64,000 bases of DNA. Source: Pseudomonas baetica (GTDB lineage Bacteria > Pseudomonadota > Gammaproteobacteria > Pseudomonadales > Pseudomonadaceae). The DNA lies in NCBI RefSeq assembly GCF_002813455.1, contig NZ_PHHE01000001.1:3461001-3525000 (forward strand). Reading direction: 5' to 3'. A model generated the notes under the pieces. That model made no database searches. It saw only the letters and a list, made by a program, of their open reading frames with translations, and had not been told where the DNA came from. The translations under genes and the position numbers were made by a program. This document shows, in pieces, positions 15,815 to 24,533 of this stretch (position 1 is its first letter; every line of letters begins with the position of its first letter).

Positions 15815-17002
15815 ATGCTCGCGCAACTTCCACCGGCCTTACAGAATCTGCAGCTTCCGCTTCGCCTGCGACTCTGGGATGGCCATGAGTTCAATCTGGG
15901 CCCGGTGCCCAGTGTCACCATCGTGGTCAAGGATCCGCAGATGGTCAGCCAGCTCAGCCATCCAAGCCTGGACGCGCTGGGGGCGGCATTCGTTGAAGGC
16001 AAACTTGAACTGGAAGGCTCGATCAGCGAGGTCATCCGGGTCTGCGACGAATGGAGCAGCGCGTTGCTCAATGAAGATCAAGACAGTCAGCCAATGCGGA
16101 CCTTGCATGACAAGGAAACCGACGCCAAAGCCATCTCCTATCACTACGATCTGTCCAACGCGTTCTACCAGCTCTGGCTGGACAGCGACATGGCGTATTC
16201 CTGCGCGTATTTCGAAACCGGCAGCGAGTCGCTCGAGCAGGCGCAGCAAGCCAAATTCCGTCATCTGTGCCGCAAGCTCCGTTTGCAGCCTGGCGATTAT
16301 CTGCTGGACGTCGGTTGCGGCTGGGGCGGCCTGGCGCGTTACGCCGCACGGGAATTCGGTGCCAAGGTGTCCGGCATCACCCTGAGCAAGGAACAACTGG
16401 AACTGGCGCGCGAGCGCGTCAAGGACGAGGGCCTGGAAGATCAGATCGAACTGCAATTGCTCGACTACCGCGATCTGCCGCAGGACGGTCGTTTCGATAA
16501 AGTCGTCAGCGTCGGCATGTTCGAGCACGTCGGCCACGCCAACCTCGCCGAGTACTGCAAAACCCTGTTCGGTGCGGTGAAGGAGGGTGGTCTGGTGATG
16601 AACCACGGCATCACTGCCAAGCACACCGATGGCCGTCCGGTCGGACGTGGTGCCGGGGATTTCATCGAGAAATACGTATTCCCCAATGGCGAGTTGCCGC
16701 ATCTGTCGATGATTTCGGCCGAGATCAGCGAAGCCGGGCTTGAGATCGTCGATGTCGAAAGTTTGCGCCTGCATTACGCTCGCACGTTGGATCACTGGAG
16801 CGAGCGGCTGGAGGACAACCTCGAAGCGGCTGGCAAACTGGTGCCTGATCAAGCGCTACGGATCTGGCGCCTGTACCTGGCCGGTTGTGCTTACGCGTTC
16901 GCCCACGGCTGGATCAATCTGCACCAGATCCTTGCGGTGAAAGCGCACGCCGATGGCAGCCATGAACTGCCATGGACTCGTGACGACATCTATCATCCTT
17001 GA
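15815..17002 (+). CDS. cfa: Cyclopropane-fatty-acyl-phospholipid synthase
   Basis: A 395-residue SAM-dependent methyltransferase that adds a methylene bridge across double bonds of membrane phospholipid acyl chains, usually on entry to stationary phase. The SAM-binding motif LLDVGCGWGGLARYAA lies near residue 163. Other family segments are YHYDLSNAFYQLWLD, MAYSCAYFE, MFEHVGH and FIEKYVFPNGELPH. AAGGGGG before ATG 15815 is a strong ribosome-binding site. Length is normal. It is transcribed alone and converges with the cardiolipin synthase gene, another membrane-lipid function. Confidence 0.93.
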   Translation: MLAQLPPALQNLQLPLRLRLWDGHEFNLGPVPSVTIVVKDPQMVSQLSHPSLDALGAAFVEGKLELEGSISEVIRVCDEWSSALLNEDQDSQPMRTLHDKETDAKAISYHYDLSNAFYQLWLDSDMAYSCAYFETGSESLEQAQQAKFRHLCRKLRLQPGDYLLDVGCGWGGLARYAAREFGAKVSGITLSKEQLELARERVKDEGLEDQIELQLLDYRDLPQDGRFDKVVSVGMFEHVGHANLAEYCKTLFGAVKEGGLVMNHGITAKHTDGRPVGRGAGDFIEKYVFPNGELPHLSMISAEISEAGLEIVDVESLRLHYARTLDHWSERLEDNLEAAGKLVPDQALRIWRLYLAGCAYAFAHGWINLHQILAVKAHADGSHELPWTRDDIYHP

Positions 17003-17033
17003 AGCTTCTTTCCCTTGCGGGAGAGGGGGCTTT

Positions 17034-18473
17034 TCAGAGAATCGGTGAAATGAGCCGGGCGATCCGCATGCCGACCTGTTGCAGGCGGTGGAGCTCCCGG
17101 CTTTCTTCTTTGGCAACTTCATAGGCCAGCTCGAAGTCCGCGTTCAGCATCTGTTCGACTTTGCCAGCAAAGGCGCTATCGACGGTCAGCAACATCACTT
17201 CGAAATTCAGCCGGAACGAGCGGTTGTCCAGATTGGCGCTGCCGATGGCGCTGATTTCGCTGTCGATCAACACCACTTTCTGATGCAGAAATCCCGGTTC
17301 ATAACGGAATACCCGCACCCCTGCGCGAACGGCTTCAAACGCGTACAGGCTGGAGGCGGCGTAGACGATGCGGTGGTCCGGGCGCGAAGGCAGTAGCAAA
17401 CGCACATCGACACCGCGCAACACTGCCAGACGCAATGCGGCAAACACGGCTTCATCGGGAATGAAATAAGGGCTGGTGATCCACACCCGTTCCGTCGCCG
17501 CGTGAATGGCCTCGACAAAGAACAGCGAACAGGTTTCGTAGGCATCGGCCGGGCCACTGGCGAGCAATTGGCAGAGCACGCCGTCGTCCGGGTATTCGTC
17601 CGGAAGGATCAGCGGTGGCAGCGTGCGCGCCGCCCAGAACCAGTCTTCGGCAAAGGATTCCTGCATGCACGCCACCACTGGGCCGCGCACTTTTACATGG
17701 GTGTCGCGCCACGGTGCGAGCGGCGGCTTTTCGCCCATGTATTCATCGCCGACGTTGTGCCCGCCGACAAACCCGACCACGCCATCGACCACGACGATTT
17801 TGCGATGATTGCGGAAGTTGACCTGGAAGCGGTTTAGCCAGCCGCTGCGTGTGGCGAACGCTTTGACCTCGACACCGCCATCGCGCAGCGTCTGCACATA
17901 GCGGTGGGGCAGGGCATGGCTGCCGATACCGTCGTAGAGCAAATGAATGGCAACGCCTTCGGCAGCTTTCTTCAGCAACAAGTCACGCAAGCGTTGGCCA
18001 AGGCGATCGTCATGGATGATGAAAAACTGGATCAGCACCGCTTCCTTCGCTTGATCGATGGCCTGGAAAATCGCGTTGAACGTCTCGGTCCCGTTCACCA
18101 GTAACTGGACTTCGTTGTTGGCCAGACACGGCATGCGTCCCAGTTTCGGCATCGCCCGTAAGGAAGCGTAAGCATTCGAGGCGCGCGCGGTCAGCGCCTC
18201 TTCCACCCATGGGCGCCAGTTCAGTTCAGAGATGGCCTGGCGCATTTGTTCGTTGGCCTGGCGGCGCGCCTTGATGTAACCATCAAAGGTGCTGCGACCG
18301 AACACCAGATACGGAATAAGCGTCAGGTAGGGAATGAAGATCAGCGACAATGCCCAGGCGATCGACCCTTGAGCCGTGCGCACGGTCAGCACCGCGTGAA
18401 TGGCAGCGATCATGCCGAGGGTGTGTATCAGGGCGATCAGATAACCGAAAATGTGCGGTCCAAAATAATCCAT
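17034..18473 (-). CDS. cls: Cardiolipin synthase
   Basis: A 479-residue phospholipase-D-superfamily enzyme that joins two phosphatidylglycerols into cardiolipin at the inner membrane. Two N-terminal membrane helices ([20 protein letters not shown] and [21 protein letters not shown]) precede two HKD motifs: [10 protein letters not shown] with GGHNVGDEY, and HQKVVLIDS with [13 protein letters not shown] 18473, with AAGG upstream, matches the known N-terminus [11 protein letters not shown]; a 30-residue longer in-frame start is unlikely. Confidence 0.92.
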   Translation of the reverse strand: MDYFGPHIFGYLIALIHTLGMIAAIHAVLTVRTAQGSIAWALSLIFIPYLTLIPYLVFGRSTFDGYIKARRQANEQMRQAISELNWRPWVEEALTARASNAYASLRAMPKLGRMPCLANNEVQLLVNGTETFNAIFQAIDQAKEAVLIQFFIIHDDRLGQRLRDLLLKKAAEGVAIHLLYDGIGSHALPHRYVQTLRDGGVEVKAFATRSGWLNRFQVNFRNHRKIVVVDGVVGFVGGHNVGDEYMGEKPPLAPWRDTHVKVRGPVVACMQESFAEDWFWAARTLPPLILPDEYPDDGVLCQLLASGPADAYETCSLFFVEAIHAATERVWITSPYFIPDEAVFAALRLAVLRGVDVRLLLPSRPDHRIVYAASSLYAFEAVRAGVRVFRYEPGFLHQKVVLIDSEISAIGSANLDNRSFRLNFEVMLLTVDSAFAGKVEQMLNADFELAYEVAKEESRELHRLQQVGMRIARLISPIL

Positions 18474-18605
18474 GGGGCAGCCTTGCTCCGCAAGATTCAA
18501 TGCCTTAACAGACCATGTTCCGCCGCGATTGTCGCTATTTAATTGGGGCATGAACCGAAGCAATCGGCCGACGTCTAACGGCCACTACTGATCAGGAGTT
18601 TCTCG

Positions 18606-19124
18606 ATGAACGTTCGTCTGCTGGGTTTGGCGCTGGGCCTGGGTTTGGCATTGCCGGTGATTGCGCAGGCGCAAATGCTGCAGCCGGGGTTGTGGGAAAT
18701 GACCTCGAGCAATGTGAAAGTCGATGACCAGCCAATGGATGTGCAATCGATCCTCGGTCAGCTCCAGGGCCAGATGACGCCGCATCAGCGCGCGGCGCTG
18801 GAGAAAAATGGCATCAATATCGGCGGCAAGGGTATCCGTGCCTGCCTGACGCCTGAGCAAGTGGCGACCAATGATATTCCGCTGGCCGATCCGCAATCGG
18901 GCTGCAAGCAGCAGATCACCGAGCGCAGCGGCAACCAGTGGAAATTTCGTTTCAGCTGCCCGAAAGCGCAGGGCACCGGAGTCGCCACTTTCCAGAGTGA
19001 TCGGGAATTCACTACGGTTGCCAACGGCACGTTCAACGCCATCGGGATCAACCAGAAGGGTAGCCTGGAAACCCGTGCAGTGTGGCTGGGTCAGGATTGC
19101 GGCGCGGTGAAACCAAGAGCTTAA
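18606..19124 (+). CDS. DUF3617 exported protein
   Basis: A 172-residue protein with a signal peptide (LGLALGLGLALPVIAQAQ) and a DUF3617 domain beginning at LQPGLWEMTSSNVKVDDQPM. Members are small periplasmic proteins of unknown role, often with a conserved cysteine pair; ACLTPEQ, SGCKQQ, FSCPKA and GQDCGA are seen here. AGGAG precedes ATG 18606. It diverges from cls with 132 bases between the two starts. Confidence 0.8.
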   Translation: MNVRLLGLALGLGLALPVIAQAQMLQPGLWEMTSSNVKVDDQPMDVQSILGQLQGQMTPHQRAALEKNGINIGGKGIRACLTPEQVATNDIPLADPQSGCKQQITERSGNQWKFRFSCPKAQGTGVATFQSDREFTTVANGTFNAIGINQKGSLETRAVWLGQDCGAVKPRA

Positions 19125-19126
19125 AA

Positions 19127-19218
19127 GCTTCGCGGGCAAGCCCGCTTTCACGGTTCACGGGTGTACACGAAATCCATGTTCACCAAAGAACTCTGTGGGA
19201 GCGGGCTTGCCCGCGAAG
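19127..19218. repeat. Inverted REP pair (type B)
   Basis: Units at 19127-19150 and 19194-19218 with core GCGGGCTTGCCCGCGAA, in opposite orientation and about 44 bases apart. They lie between the convergent DUF3617 and pyrC2 genes. Confidence 0.8.
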
Positions 19219-19242
19219 GCACCTTGTCAGGCGCCGAATCAC

Positions 19243-20574
19243 TCAGCGCATAAACCGCAGCGGTAAGCCCCGGCATCCCTCATTCACCTGGCCCTCGTGC
19301 CAGGCAATCTGCCCCGACACCACCGTCGTACTCACCCGATGCCGAAACCGTCTACCGGCAAACGGCGTCCATCCACACTGCGACAAAATCGGTTGCCGCG
19401 ACACCTCCAGCGTATCCGGTTTTACCAACACCAGATCCGCCCAATAGCCTTCACGCAAATAACCCCGATCCGGAATCGCAAACAGATCCGCCACTCGATG
19501 GCTGGTCTTCGCCACCAGCGTGGTGAGCGGCAACACACCCTCCGCCACCAACTCCAGCAGAGCCGGCAACGCATGCTGTACCAGCGGCAAACCGGAAGGC
19601 GCTTCGGCATACGGTCGCTGCTTTTCTGCCCAGGTATGTGGTGCGTGGTCGCTGCCGATTACATCCAGTCGATTGCTCAGTAACGCCGCACGCAATGCAT
19701 CGCGGTCGGCCATAGTCTTGATCGCCGGATTGCATTTGATCAGGTTGCCGAGGCTTGGATAGTCGCGATCATCGAACAACAAATGGTGCAGGCAGACTTC
19801 CGCAGTGATGCGTTTTTGCGCCAGTGGTTTGTCCTCGAACAATTCCAGTTCACGAGCAGTAGTCAGGTGCAAAACGTGCAGGCGCGTACCGTGACGTTTC
19901 GCCAGGTCCACGGCCAGCGAGGACGAGCGATAGCACGTGTCGGCATTGCGAATCAGCGCATGAGCTGCCGGCGGCAGATGGTCGCCAAACAGTTCGCTCA
20001 GGTTGGCCGCGTTGGCGTCGATACTCGGCGTGTGCTCGCAGTGGGCCAATAGAATCGTTGGCACCTCGGCGAACAGCCTTTCAAGAATCCTCGGGTCATC
20101 CACCAGCATGTTGCCGGTGGACGCGCCCATGAACACTTTGACCCCGGCCACTTCACAGGGATTGAGCGCGGCAACGGTGTCGAGATTGTCCTGGCTCACA
20201 CCGAAGTGAAAGCCGTAATTGGCCACTGAGTTGATTGCCGCCCGGCGCTTCTTGTCAGCCAGTGCTTCGAGGGTGAGGGTGGCGGGATGGGTGTTGGGCA
20301 TGTCCATGAAACTGGTAATGCCACCGGCCACCGCCGCGCGGGATTCGGTATGAATGCTGCCCTTGGCCGGCGCGCCGGGTTCGCGAAAATGCACTTGGTC
20401 ATCGATCATGCCCGGCAGCAGCCATTGGCCGCTGGCGTCGATTTCCACGTGCGCGGTTTCACCTTCGATGCTGCGAGCAATCTTGACGATACGTCCATTG
20501 CTGACGAGCAGATCGCCGTCAAACTCACGCCCTTCGTTGACCAGTCTGGCATTGCGAATCAACACACTGCTCAT
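19243..20574 (-). CDS. pyrC: Dihydroorotase, second copy (PyrC2-type)
   Basis: A 443-residue amidohydrolase that cyclises carbamoyl aspartate in pyrimidine synthesis. The metal motif DQVHFREPG is at about residues 59-67, followed by FMDMPNTHPATLT. A lysine candidate for carbamylation lies in VAGVKVFMG, and GSDHAPHT appears near residue 311. The gene is the last of a zinc-starvation operon (folE2-znuCBA-carbonic anhydrase-pyrC2). In P. aeruginosa the homologue sits beside carbonic anhydrase and folE2 and is considered a zinc-starvation paralogue. It starts 3 bases after the carbonic anhydrase stop. Confidence 0.9.
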   Translation of the reverse strand: MSSVLIRNARLVNEGREFDGDLLVSNGRIVKIARSIEGETAHVEIDASGQWLLPGMIDDQVHFREPGAPAKGSIHTESRAAVAGGITSFMDMPNTHPATLTLEALADKKRRAAINSVANYGFHFGVSQDNLDTVAALNPCEVAGVKVFMGASTGNMLVDDPRILERLFAEVPTILLAHCEHTPSIDANAANLSELFGDHLPPAAHALIRNADTCYRSSSLAVDLAKRHGTRLHVLHLTTARELELFEDKPLAQKRITAEVCLHHLLFDDRDYPSLGNLIKCNPAIKTMADRDALRAALLSNRLDVIGSDHAPHTWAEKQRPYAEAPSGLPLVQHALPALLELVAEGVLPLTTLVAKTSHRVADLFAIPDRGYLREGYWADLVLVKPDTLEVSRQPILSQCGWTPFAGRRFRHRVSTTVVSGQIAWHEGQVNEGCRGLPLRFMR

Positions 20575-20577
20575 GAT

Positions 20578-21138
20578 TCAGAACTCGTTCTGCAAAGCTT
20601 TGTAGCCGCGCACCAGATCGACGTTGGTGCGTGCCACGTCTTCGGAAAACTCCGAGGCGCTCACACTCACCGGCGGGAATTGGGAAAGGTCGGTGTTCGG
20701 CCCGATCCGGGTAGTGGAGGGCACGTAGAACGCGTCCGGCAAATCACGGCCATCGACCACCGAGTTGTGCCGCACCACACAGCCGTCGCCGACCACGCAA
20801 TTGAACAGCACGCTGTTGAAGCCAATGAAAACGCGGTCGCCGACCACGCAGGGGCCGTGCACGATCGAGCGGTGGGCAATGGATGTGAATTCGCCGATGG
20901 TCACCGCCGCGCCGGATTTGGAGTGGATCACCACGCCGTCCTGAATGTTCGAATTGGCGCCGATGGTGATCGGTTCCATCGCACCCGAAGCATCCACTTC
21001 GTCTGCACGGATGACTGCATAGGGACCCACGAATACGTTCTCGCCGATCACCACTTTGCCGCAGATGATCGCGGTTTTATCGACGTAGGCTGACTCGGCA
21101 ATTTGCGGCAGATCGCCTGAAGGATTTTTACGAATCAT
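20578..21138 (-). CDS. Gamma-class carbonic anhydrase-like hexapeptide-repeat protein
   Basis: A 186-residue left-handed beta-helix protein with hexapeptide repeats (VIGENVFVGPYAVIRAD, SNIQDGVVIHSKSG, IGEFTSIAHRSIVHG). The histidines in IHS and IAHRSIVHG are at metal-ligand positions of gamma-carbonic anhydrases. Such enzymes can use iron or cobalt, consistent with a role as replacement for zinc beta-carbonic anhydrase under Zur control. Its ATG overlaps the znuA stop (TCAT on the plus strand), so it is translationally coupled to the zinc importer. Confidence 0.85.
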   Translation of the reverse strand: MIRKNPSGDLPQIAESAYVDKTAIICGKVVIGENVFVGPYAVIRADEVDASGAMEPITIGANSNIQDGVVIHSKSGAAVTIGEFTSIAHRSIVHGPCVVGDRVFIGFNSVLFNCVVGDGCVVRHNSVVDGRDLPDAFYVPSTTRIGPNTDLSQFPPVSVSASEFSEDVARTNVDLVRGYKALQNEF

Positions 21139-22010
21139 TGTTGGCTCAGTGCGTCGTAAAGGGTATTGAGGTTGTATTCGAACAGACCGGTGAACGTGCT
21201 GGCCGGGCCGCTCGCCGCGAGCGCGTCCGAGTAAAGCGTGCCGCCGATGTGGGCGCCGCTTTCGTCGGCGATCTGTTTAAGCAGTCGTGCGTCTTTGATA
21301 TTTTCCATGAACACCGCTTTGACTTTGGTCTGGCGGATCTGGGTGATCAGCGCGGCGACTTCAGCAGCGGAAGGTTCGCGCTCGGTGGAAAGACCCTGCG
21401 GGGCCATGAAGTCGATGCCGTAAGCCTGGCCGAGATAACCGAACGCATCGTGGCTGGTGACGATCTTGCGGTTGCCAGGTGGCAGCGAACCGAGCTTGGC
21501 CTTGGCTTCGGCGAGCAGGGCGTAGATCTGCTTCAGGTAGGTTTTGCTGTTGCGCTCGTAGTCGGCCTTGTTCGCGGGGTCGGCGGCGATCAATGCCTTG
21601 GTGATGTTGGCAACGTACAACTCGGCGTTGGCCAGATTGTGCCAGGCGTGCGGATCGGCAATCGTCTCACCGTCTTCATCCAGCGAGCGCGGAATTACCC
21701 CGTGACTGGCACTGATGACTGTGGCTTTGGTGTCAGTGCTGGTGACCAGCCGATCCAGCCACGGTTCAAAACCCAAGCCGTTTTTGATGATCACTTTGGC
21801 GCTGAGCAGGGCCCTGGCGTCGTCCGGCGTCGGCTCGTAGGTGTGGGCGTCTGCGTCCGGGCCGACCATATTGGTGATCTGAATATGCTCGCCGCCGACC
21901 TGATGAACCATGTCGGCGAGGATGCTGAAGCTGGTGACCACCGGCAATTTCTCCGCCGCCGACAAAGACATCGACAGCATCAGACTGAACAGCACGAGTA
22001 GAACGCGCAT
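21135..22010 (-). CDS. znuA: Zinc-binding periplasmic protein of ABC importer
   Basis: A 291-residue cluster A-I substrate-binding protein. It has a signal peptide (LLVLFSLMLSMSLSAAE) and candidate metal ligands H56 (DAHTYEP), H121 (DPHAWHN) and H187 (TSHDAFGYLG), with an acidic fourth ligand towards the C-terminus. The His-rich loop of many ZnuA proteins is missing, so it is closer to the loop-less type. Zinc is assigned from the operon and the upstream Zur box; manganese cannot be fully excluded. Start 22010 is preferred over 22025 because GAGG lies about 9 bases upstream and the signal peptide starts there. Confidence 0.85.
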   Translation of the reverse strand: MRVLLVLFSLMLSMSLSAAEKLPVVTSFSILADMVHQVGGEHIQITNMVGPDADAHTYEPTPDDARALLSAKVIIKNGLGFEPWLDRLVTSTDTKATVISASHGVIPRSLDEDGETIADPHAWHNLANAELYVANITKALIAADPANKADYERNSKTYLKQIYALLAEAKAKLGSLPPGNRKIVTSHDAFGYLGQAYGIDFMAPQGLSTEREPSAAEVAALITQIRQTKVKAVFMENIKDARLLKQIADESGAHIGGTLYSDALAASGPASTFTGLFEYNLNTLYDALSQQ

Positions 22011-22021
22011 CGGGAAACACC

Positions 22022-22888
22022 TCATTGGGATGTGAGCAAAGGTGGGCGGCGCAGCAAACCGTGTACCGGCCCAAACACCACGGACAGCAGATAACCCGTA
22101 CCAGCGACCAACACGATGGCTGGCCCGCTGGGCAGCGAGTAATAAAAAGAGAGGAGCAAGCCGAACCACACTGAGAGGCAACCTATGACTGCCGCGATGG
22201 CAATCAGGATCGGCAATCGACGACTCCAGAATCGAGATGCTGCGGCGGGCAGCATCATCAATCCGACCACCATCAACGCGCCGATCGCCTGAAATCCGAT
22301 CACCAGATTCAACACAACCAAGGTCAGAAATAAACCGTGAGCGAGTGGGCCGAGGCGGCTGACCGTTCTTAAGAACAGCGGGTCGAGGGTGTCGAGCAGC
22401 AGCGGTTTGTAGATCAGCAGCATGGCGATCAGGCTGAACGCCGAGACCCACAACATGCCATTGAGGGTAGGACCGTCGACGGCCAATGCCGAGCCGAACA
22501 GCAGGTGTAACAAGTCGAGGCGTTTGCCGGCGATGCCGAGAATCAGCACGCCGCTGGCCAGCGATATGGGATAGATCGCGGCGAGGCTGGCGTCTTCGCG
22601 CAAACCTGTGCGGCGGGTGATCCACGCGGCGAGGCCGGCCATGCTCAGGCCTGCACCGAGGCCGCCGAGTGTCAGTGCGGGCAGACTCAGGCCGGCAAAC
22701 CAGAAGCCCAATGCGGCGCCGGGGAGGATGCCGTGGGCGACGGCGTCACCGATCAGGCTCATGCGCCGCAGGATCAGAAACACCCCAAGTGGTGCCGTGC
22801 TGCACGCCAACACCAGGCCGCCGAGCAGCGCGCGACGCATGAAGACGAACTCGTTGAATGGTTGCCAGAGGTGAGCGACGTCAAGCAT
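22022..22888 (-). CDS. znuB: Zinc ABC transporter permease
   Basis: A 288-residue membrane protein with about eight helices and the ABC-3 family pattern (RRMSLIGDAVAHGILPGAALGF, then VVGLMMLPAAASRF). It forms the channel of the ZnuABC importer. Its ATG overlaps the stop of znuC by one base, and it ends 11 bases before znuA, so the whole set is one transcript. Confidence 0.88.
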   Translation of the reverse strand: MLDVAHLWQPFNEFVFMRRALLGGLVLACSTAPLGVFLILRRMSLIGDAVAHGILPGAALGFWFAGLSLPALTLGGLGAGLSMAGLAAWITRRTGLREDASLAAIYPISLASGVLILGIAGKRLDLLHLLFGSALAVDGPTLNGMLWVSAFSLIAMLLIYKPLLLDTLDPLFLRTVSRLGPLAHGLFLTLVVLNLVIGFQAIGALMVVGLMMLPAAASRFWSRRLPILIAIAAVIGCLSVWFGLLLSFYYSLPSGPAIVLVAGTGYLLSVVFGPVHGLLRRPPLLTSQ

Positions 22889-23556
22889 CAGGCCACCTGC
22901 GTGTGAGGTGATTGCACGATGAGATCTGCGCTTGCGCCGAATACACAGTCTCTGTTTTTGATCAGCAGCGTTTCAGGGATGTGTTGGCGGACGGCGCCGA
23001 GGTCATGGCAAACCACAACCAGTGTTCGACCTTCGGCATGCCAGGCGTGGATGTGTTGCCAGAGCAACTGTTGGCCAAGTTCATCAAGTGCGGCGTGGGG
23101 TTCGTCGAGCAACAGAACAGGTGAGTCAGTCAGACTCAATCGAGCGAGCAGGGCGCGTTGCAGTTCACCGCCGGACAACGCCATTAATGGGCGGTGGCCG
23201 AGTCCGCTCAGATGCCAGTTTTCCAGTGCGGCTGCGAGGCGCTGGGAGCGCAATTGCGTCGACAGTCTTCGTCCCCAGAAACCGGCAGCCACCAACTCTT
23301 CCAGGTTGATTGGGAACTGGCGATCAAGGTGTTGCTGTTGGGGGAGGAAGGACAAGCCGCTTTGCCGTGGAACGCTTAGCGTCACCTTTCCTGCCAAAGG
23401 CTTTTGCAGCCCGGCGATGACTTTCAACAGGCTGCTTTTACCGCAACCATTGGCGCCGATAATTGCCGTCAGGCTGCCGCTGTCGAGTTCCAGGTGCAGG
23501 GGCGAGGTCAGCGGTTGACCCGGTGCGCCCCAGATCAGGGATTGGCAGCGGATCAT
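22888..23556 (-). CDS. znuC: Zinc ABC transporter ATPase
   Basis: A 222-residue ABC ATPase: Walker A GANGCGKSS, signature LSGGELQRALLARL, Walker B PVLLLDEPHAALD and switch VVVCHD. ATG 23556 is chosen because GGGAGCAAGA precedes it and it overlaps the folE2 stop in an ATGA arrangement; the frame open to 23574 would add six unneeded residues. It couples zinc uptake to the folE2-led operon. Confidence 0.9.
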   Translation of the reverse strand: MIRCQSLIWGAPGQPLTSPLHLELDSGSLTAIIGANGCGKSSLLKVIAGLQKPLAGKVTLSVPRQSGLSFLPQQQHLDRQFPINLEELVAAGFWGRRLSTQLRSQRLAAALENWHLSGLGHRPLMALSGGELQRALLARLSLTDSPVLLLDEPHAALDELGQQLLWQHIHAWHAEGRTLVVVCHDLGAVRQHIPETLLIKNRDCVFGASADLIVQSPHTQVA

Positions 23557-24449
23557 TCTTGCTCCCGCTGCCATTGGCTTTCGGCAACCGCGTCATGGGC
23601 GTGCAGGCTTTCGGCGTGAATCACCCGCAGATGGAAAGCGCTGACGCCGGGAGAGCGACGCAGGGCGAGATTCAGTCGACGCGCGGCGTCTTCGCAGAAC
23701 ATCAGGTTCTGCCCGTTGGCGAGGGCGAAGGCTTGTTCGTCGGCGCGTTTGACTGCGGTTTGTACCGCGGTACCGAGGGCTGCTTCGGCATCATCGATGA
23801 TCGCACCGAGTGGCAGCTCATCAATAAATTCGTCTAGATGAACGTGCAGTTGCGCGGTACTGCGTTGGCTATGGGGTGTCGCAACGATCCCTTGGGTTGA
23901 ACCGAGCCAGGCCAAAACATCGGCGTGTTGCAGGGGTTGATTGGCGAAATCGTCGATGAATTGTTGCTGGATCAGCTGCCTAGCGAGTGCCGCGGAGCAT
24001 GGGCAAGTCGAGGAATAGGGCACATCGATTTTGAGTTCCACGTGGAACACTTCGTTTTTCAGGCTGGCTGAGATTGTCGCTGGATACGATTTCCAACCGG
24101 CCAAAGGGCTGATCAGCGCAGGCCTTTTCAGTAGCAACTCGGTATTGATATTGAGGTATGCGCTCTTGGATAAACCTTCATGGCTATCAACGAAACGTTG
24201 CAATACATAACGCAGCAGAGCGGGGCAAAGGTTGTCCTGCTCAAGGGCTTCCAGTGCCAAATACAGTCGCGACATATGAATGCCGCGTGCCTCGCTGTCA
24301 TCAAGGCTGACACCGGCATCGACCTTGGCATTCAGTCGTTGGCCCTCTAACAGGATTGGTAACGCGATGCCGCGCATACCCACCCACTCGAGTGGCAAAG
24401 CCTGGCGGGAAGCCTGCGCAGCGATATCCGGAAGTGTCAGCGAATTCAT
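23553..24449 (-). CDS. folE2: GTP cyclohydrolase I, type IB (zinc-independent)
   Basis: A 298-residue FolE2 making dihydroneopterin triphosphate for folate. Unlike FolE it does not need zinc and is used when zinc is scarce. Family segments include ALPLEWVGMRGIALPI, the cysteine motif YSSTCPCSAALA and FCEDAARRLNLAL. It is the first gene of the minus-strand Zur operon; a Zur-box-like palindrome lies 31-45 bases upstream. ATG 24449 fits the family N-terminus; ATG 24461 is possible, and neither has a strong ribosome-binding site. A parS-like palindrome lies inside the gene. Confidence 0.9.
   Translation of the reverse strand: MNSLTLPDIAAQASRQALPLEWVGMRGIALPILLEGQRLNAKVDAGVSLDDSEARGIHMSRLYLALEALEQDNLCPALLRYVLQRFVDSHEGLSKSAYLNINTELLLKRPALISPLAGWKSYPATISASLKNEVFHVELKIDVPYSSTCPCSAALARQLIQQQFIDDFANQPLQHADVLAWLGSTQGIVATPHSQRSTAQLHVHLDEFIDELPLGAIIDDAEAALGTAVQTAVKRADEQAFALANGQNLMFCEDAARRLNLALRRSPGVSAFHLRVIHAESLHAHDAVAESQWQREQE
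24035..24048. promoter_or_regulatory. Candidate parS site 2
   Basis: GTTCCACGTGGAAC, identical to the site at 10728, lies within folE2. Being inside a coding region is normal for parS. Confidence 0.7.
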
Positions 24450-24479
24450 GTTCGGGACCATCGTGTTGATTGAATTGAA

Positions 24480-24494
24480 TGTTACATTATAACA
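24480..24494. promoter_or_regulatory. Zur box between folE2 and amiA
   Basis: TGTTACATTATAACA is an imperfect 15-base palindrome matching the gamma-proteobacterial Zur operator (TGTTATAnTATAACA-like). It lies midway between the divergent starts of folE2 (24449) and the amidase gene (24534). Zinc-loaded Zur would repress both. Confidence 0.8.
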
Positions 24495-24533
24495 ATTTAA
24501 ATCACGATGCCTTTTTCATGAACAGGCTTTCAT

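Noticed and set aside
20446..20451. CACGTG core resembling parS in pyrC2
   Set aside because: The flanks (ATTTC, CGCGG) do not form the GTTnC/GnAAC arms, so it is not a ParB site.
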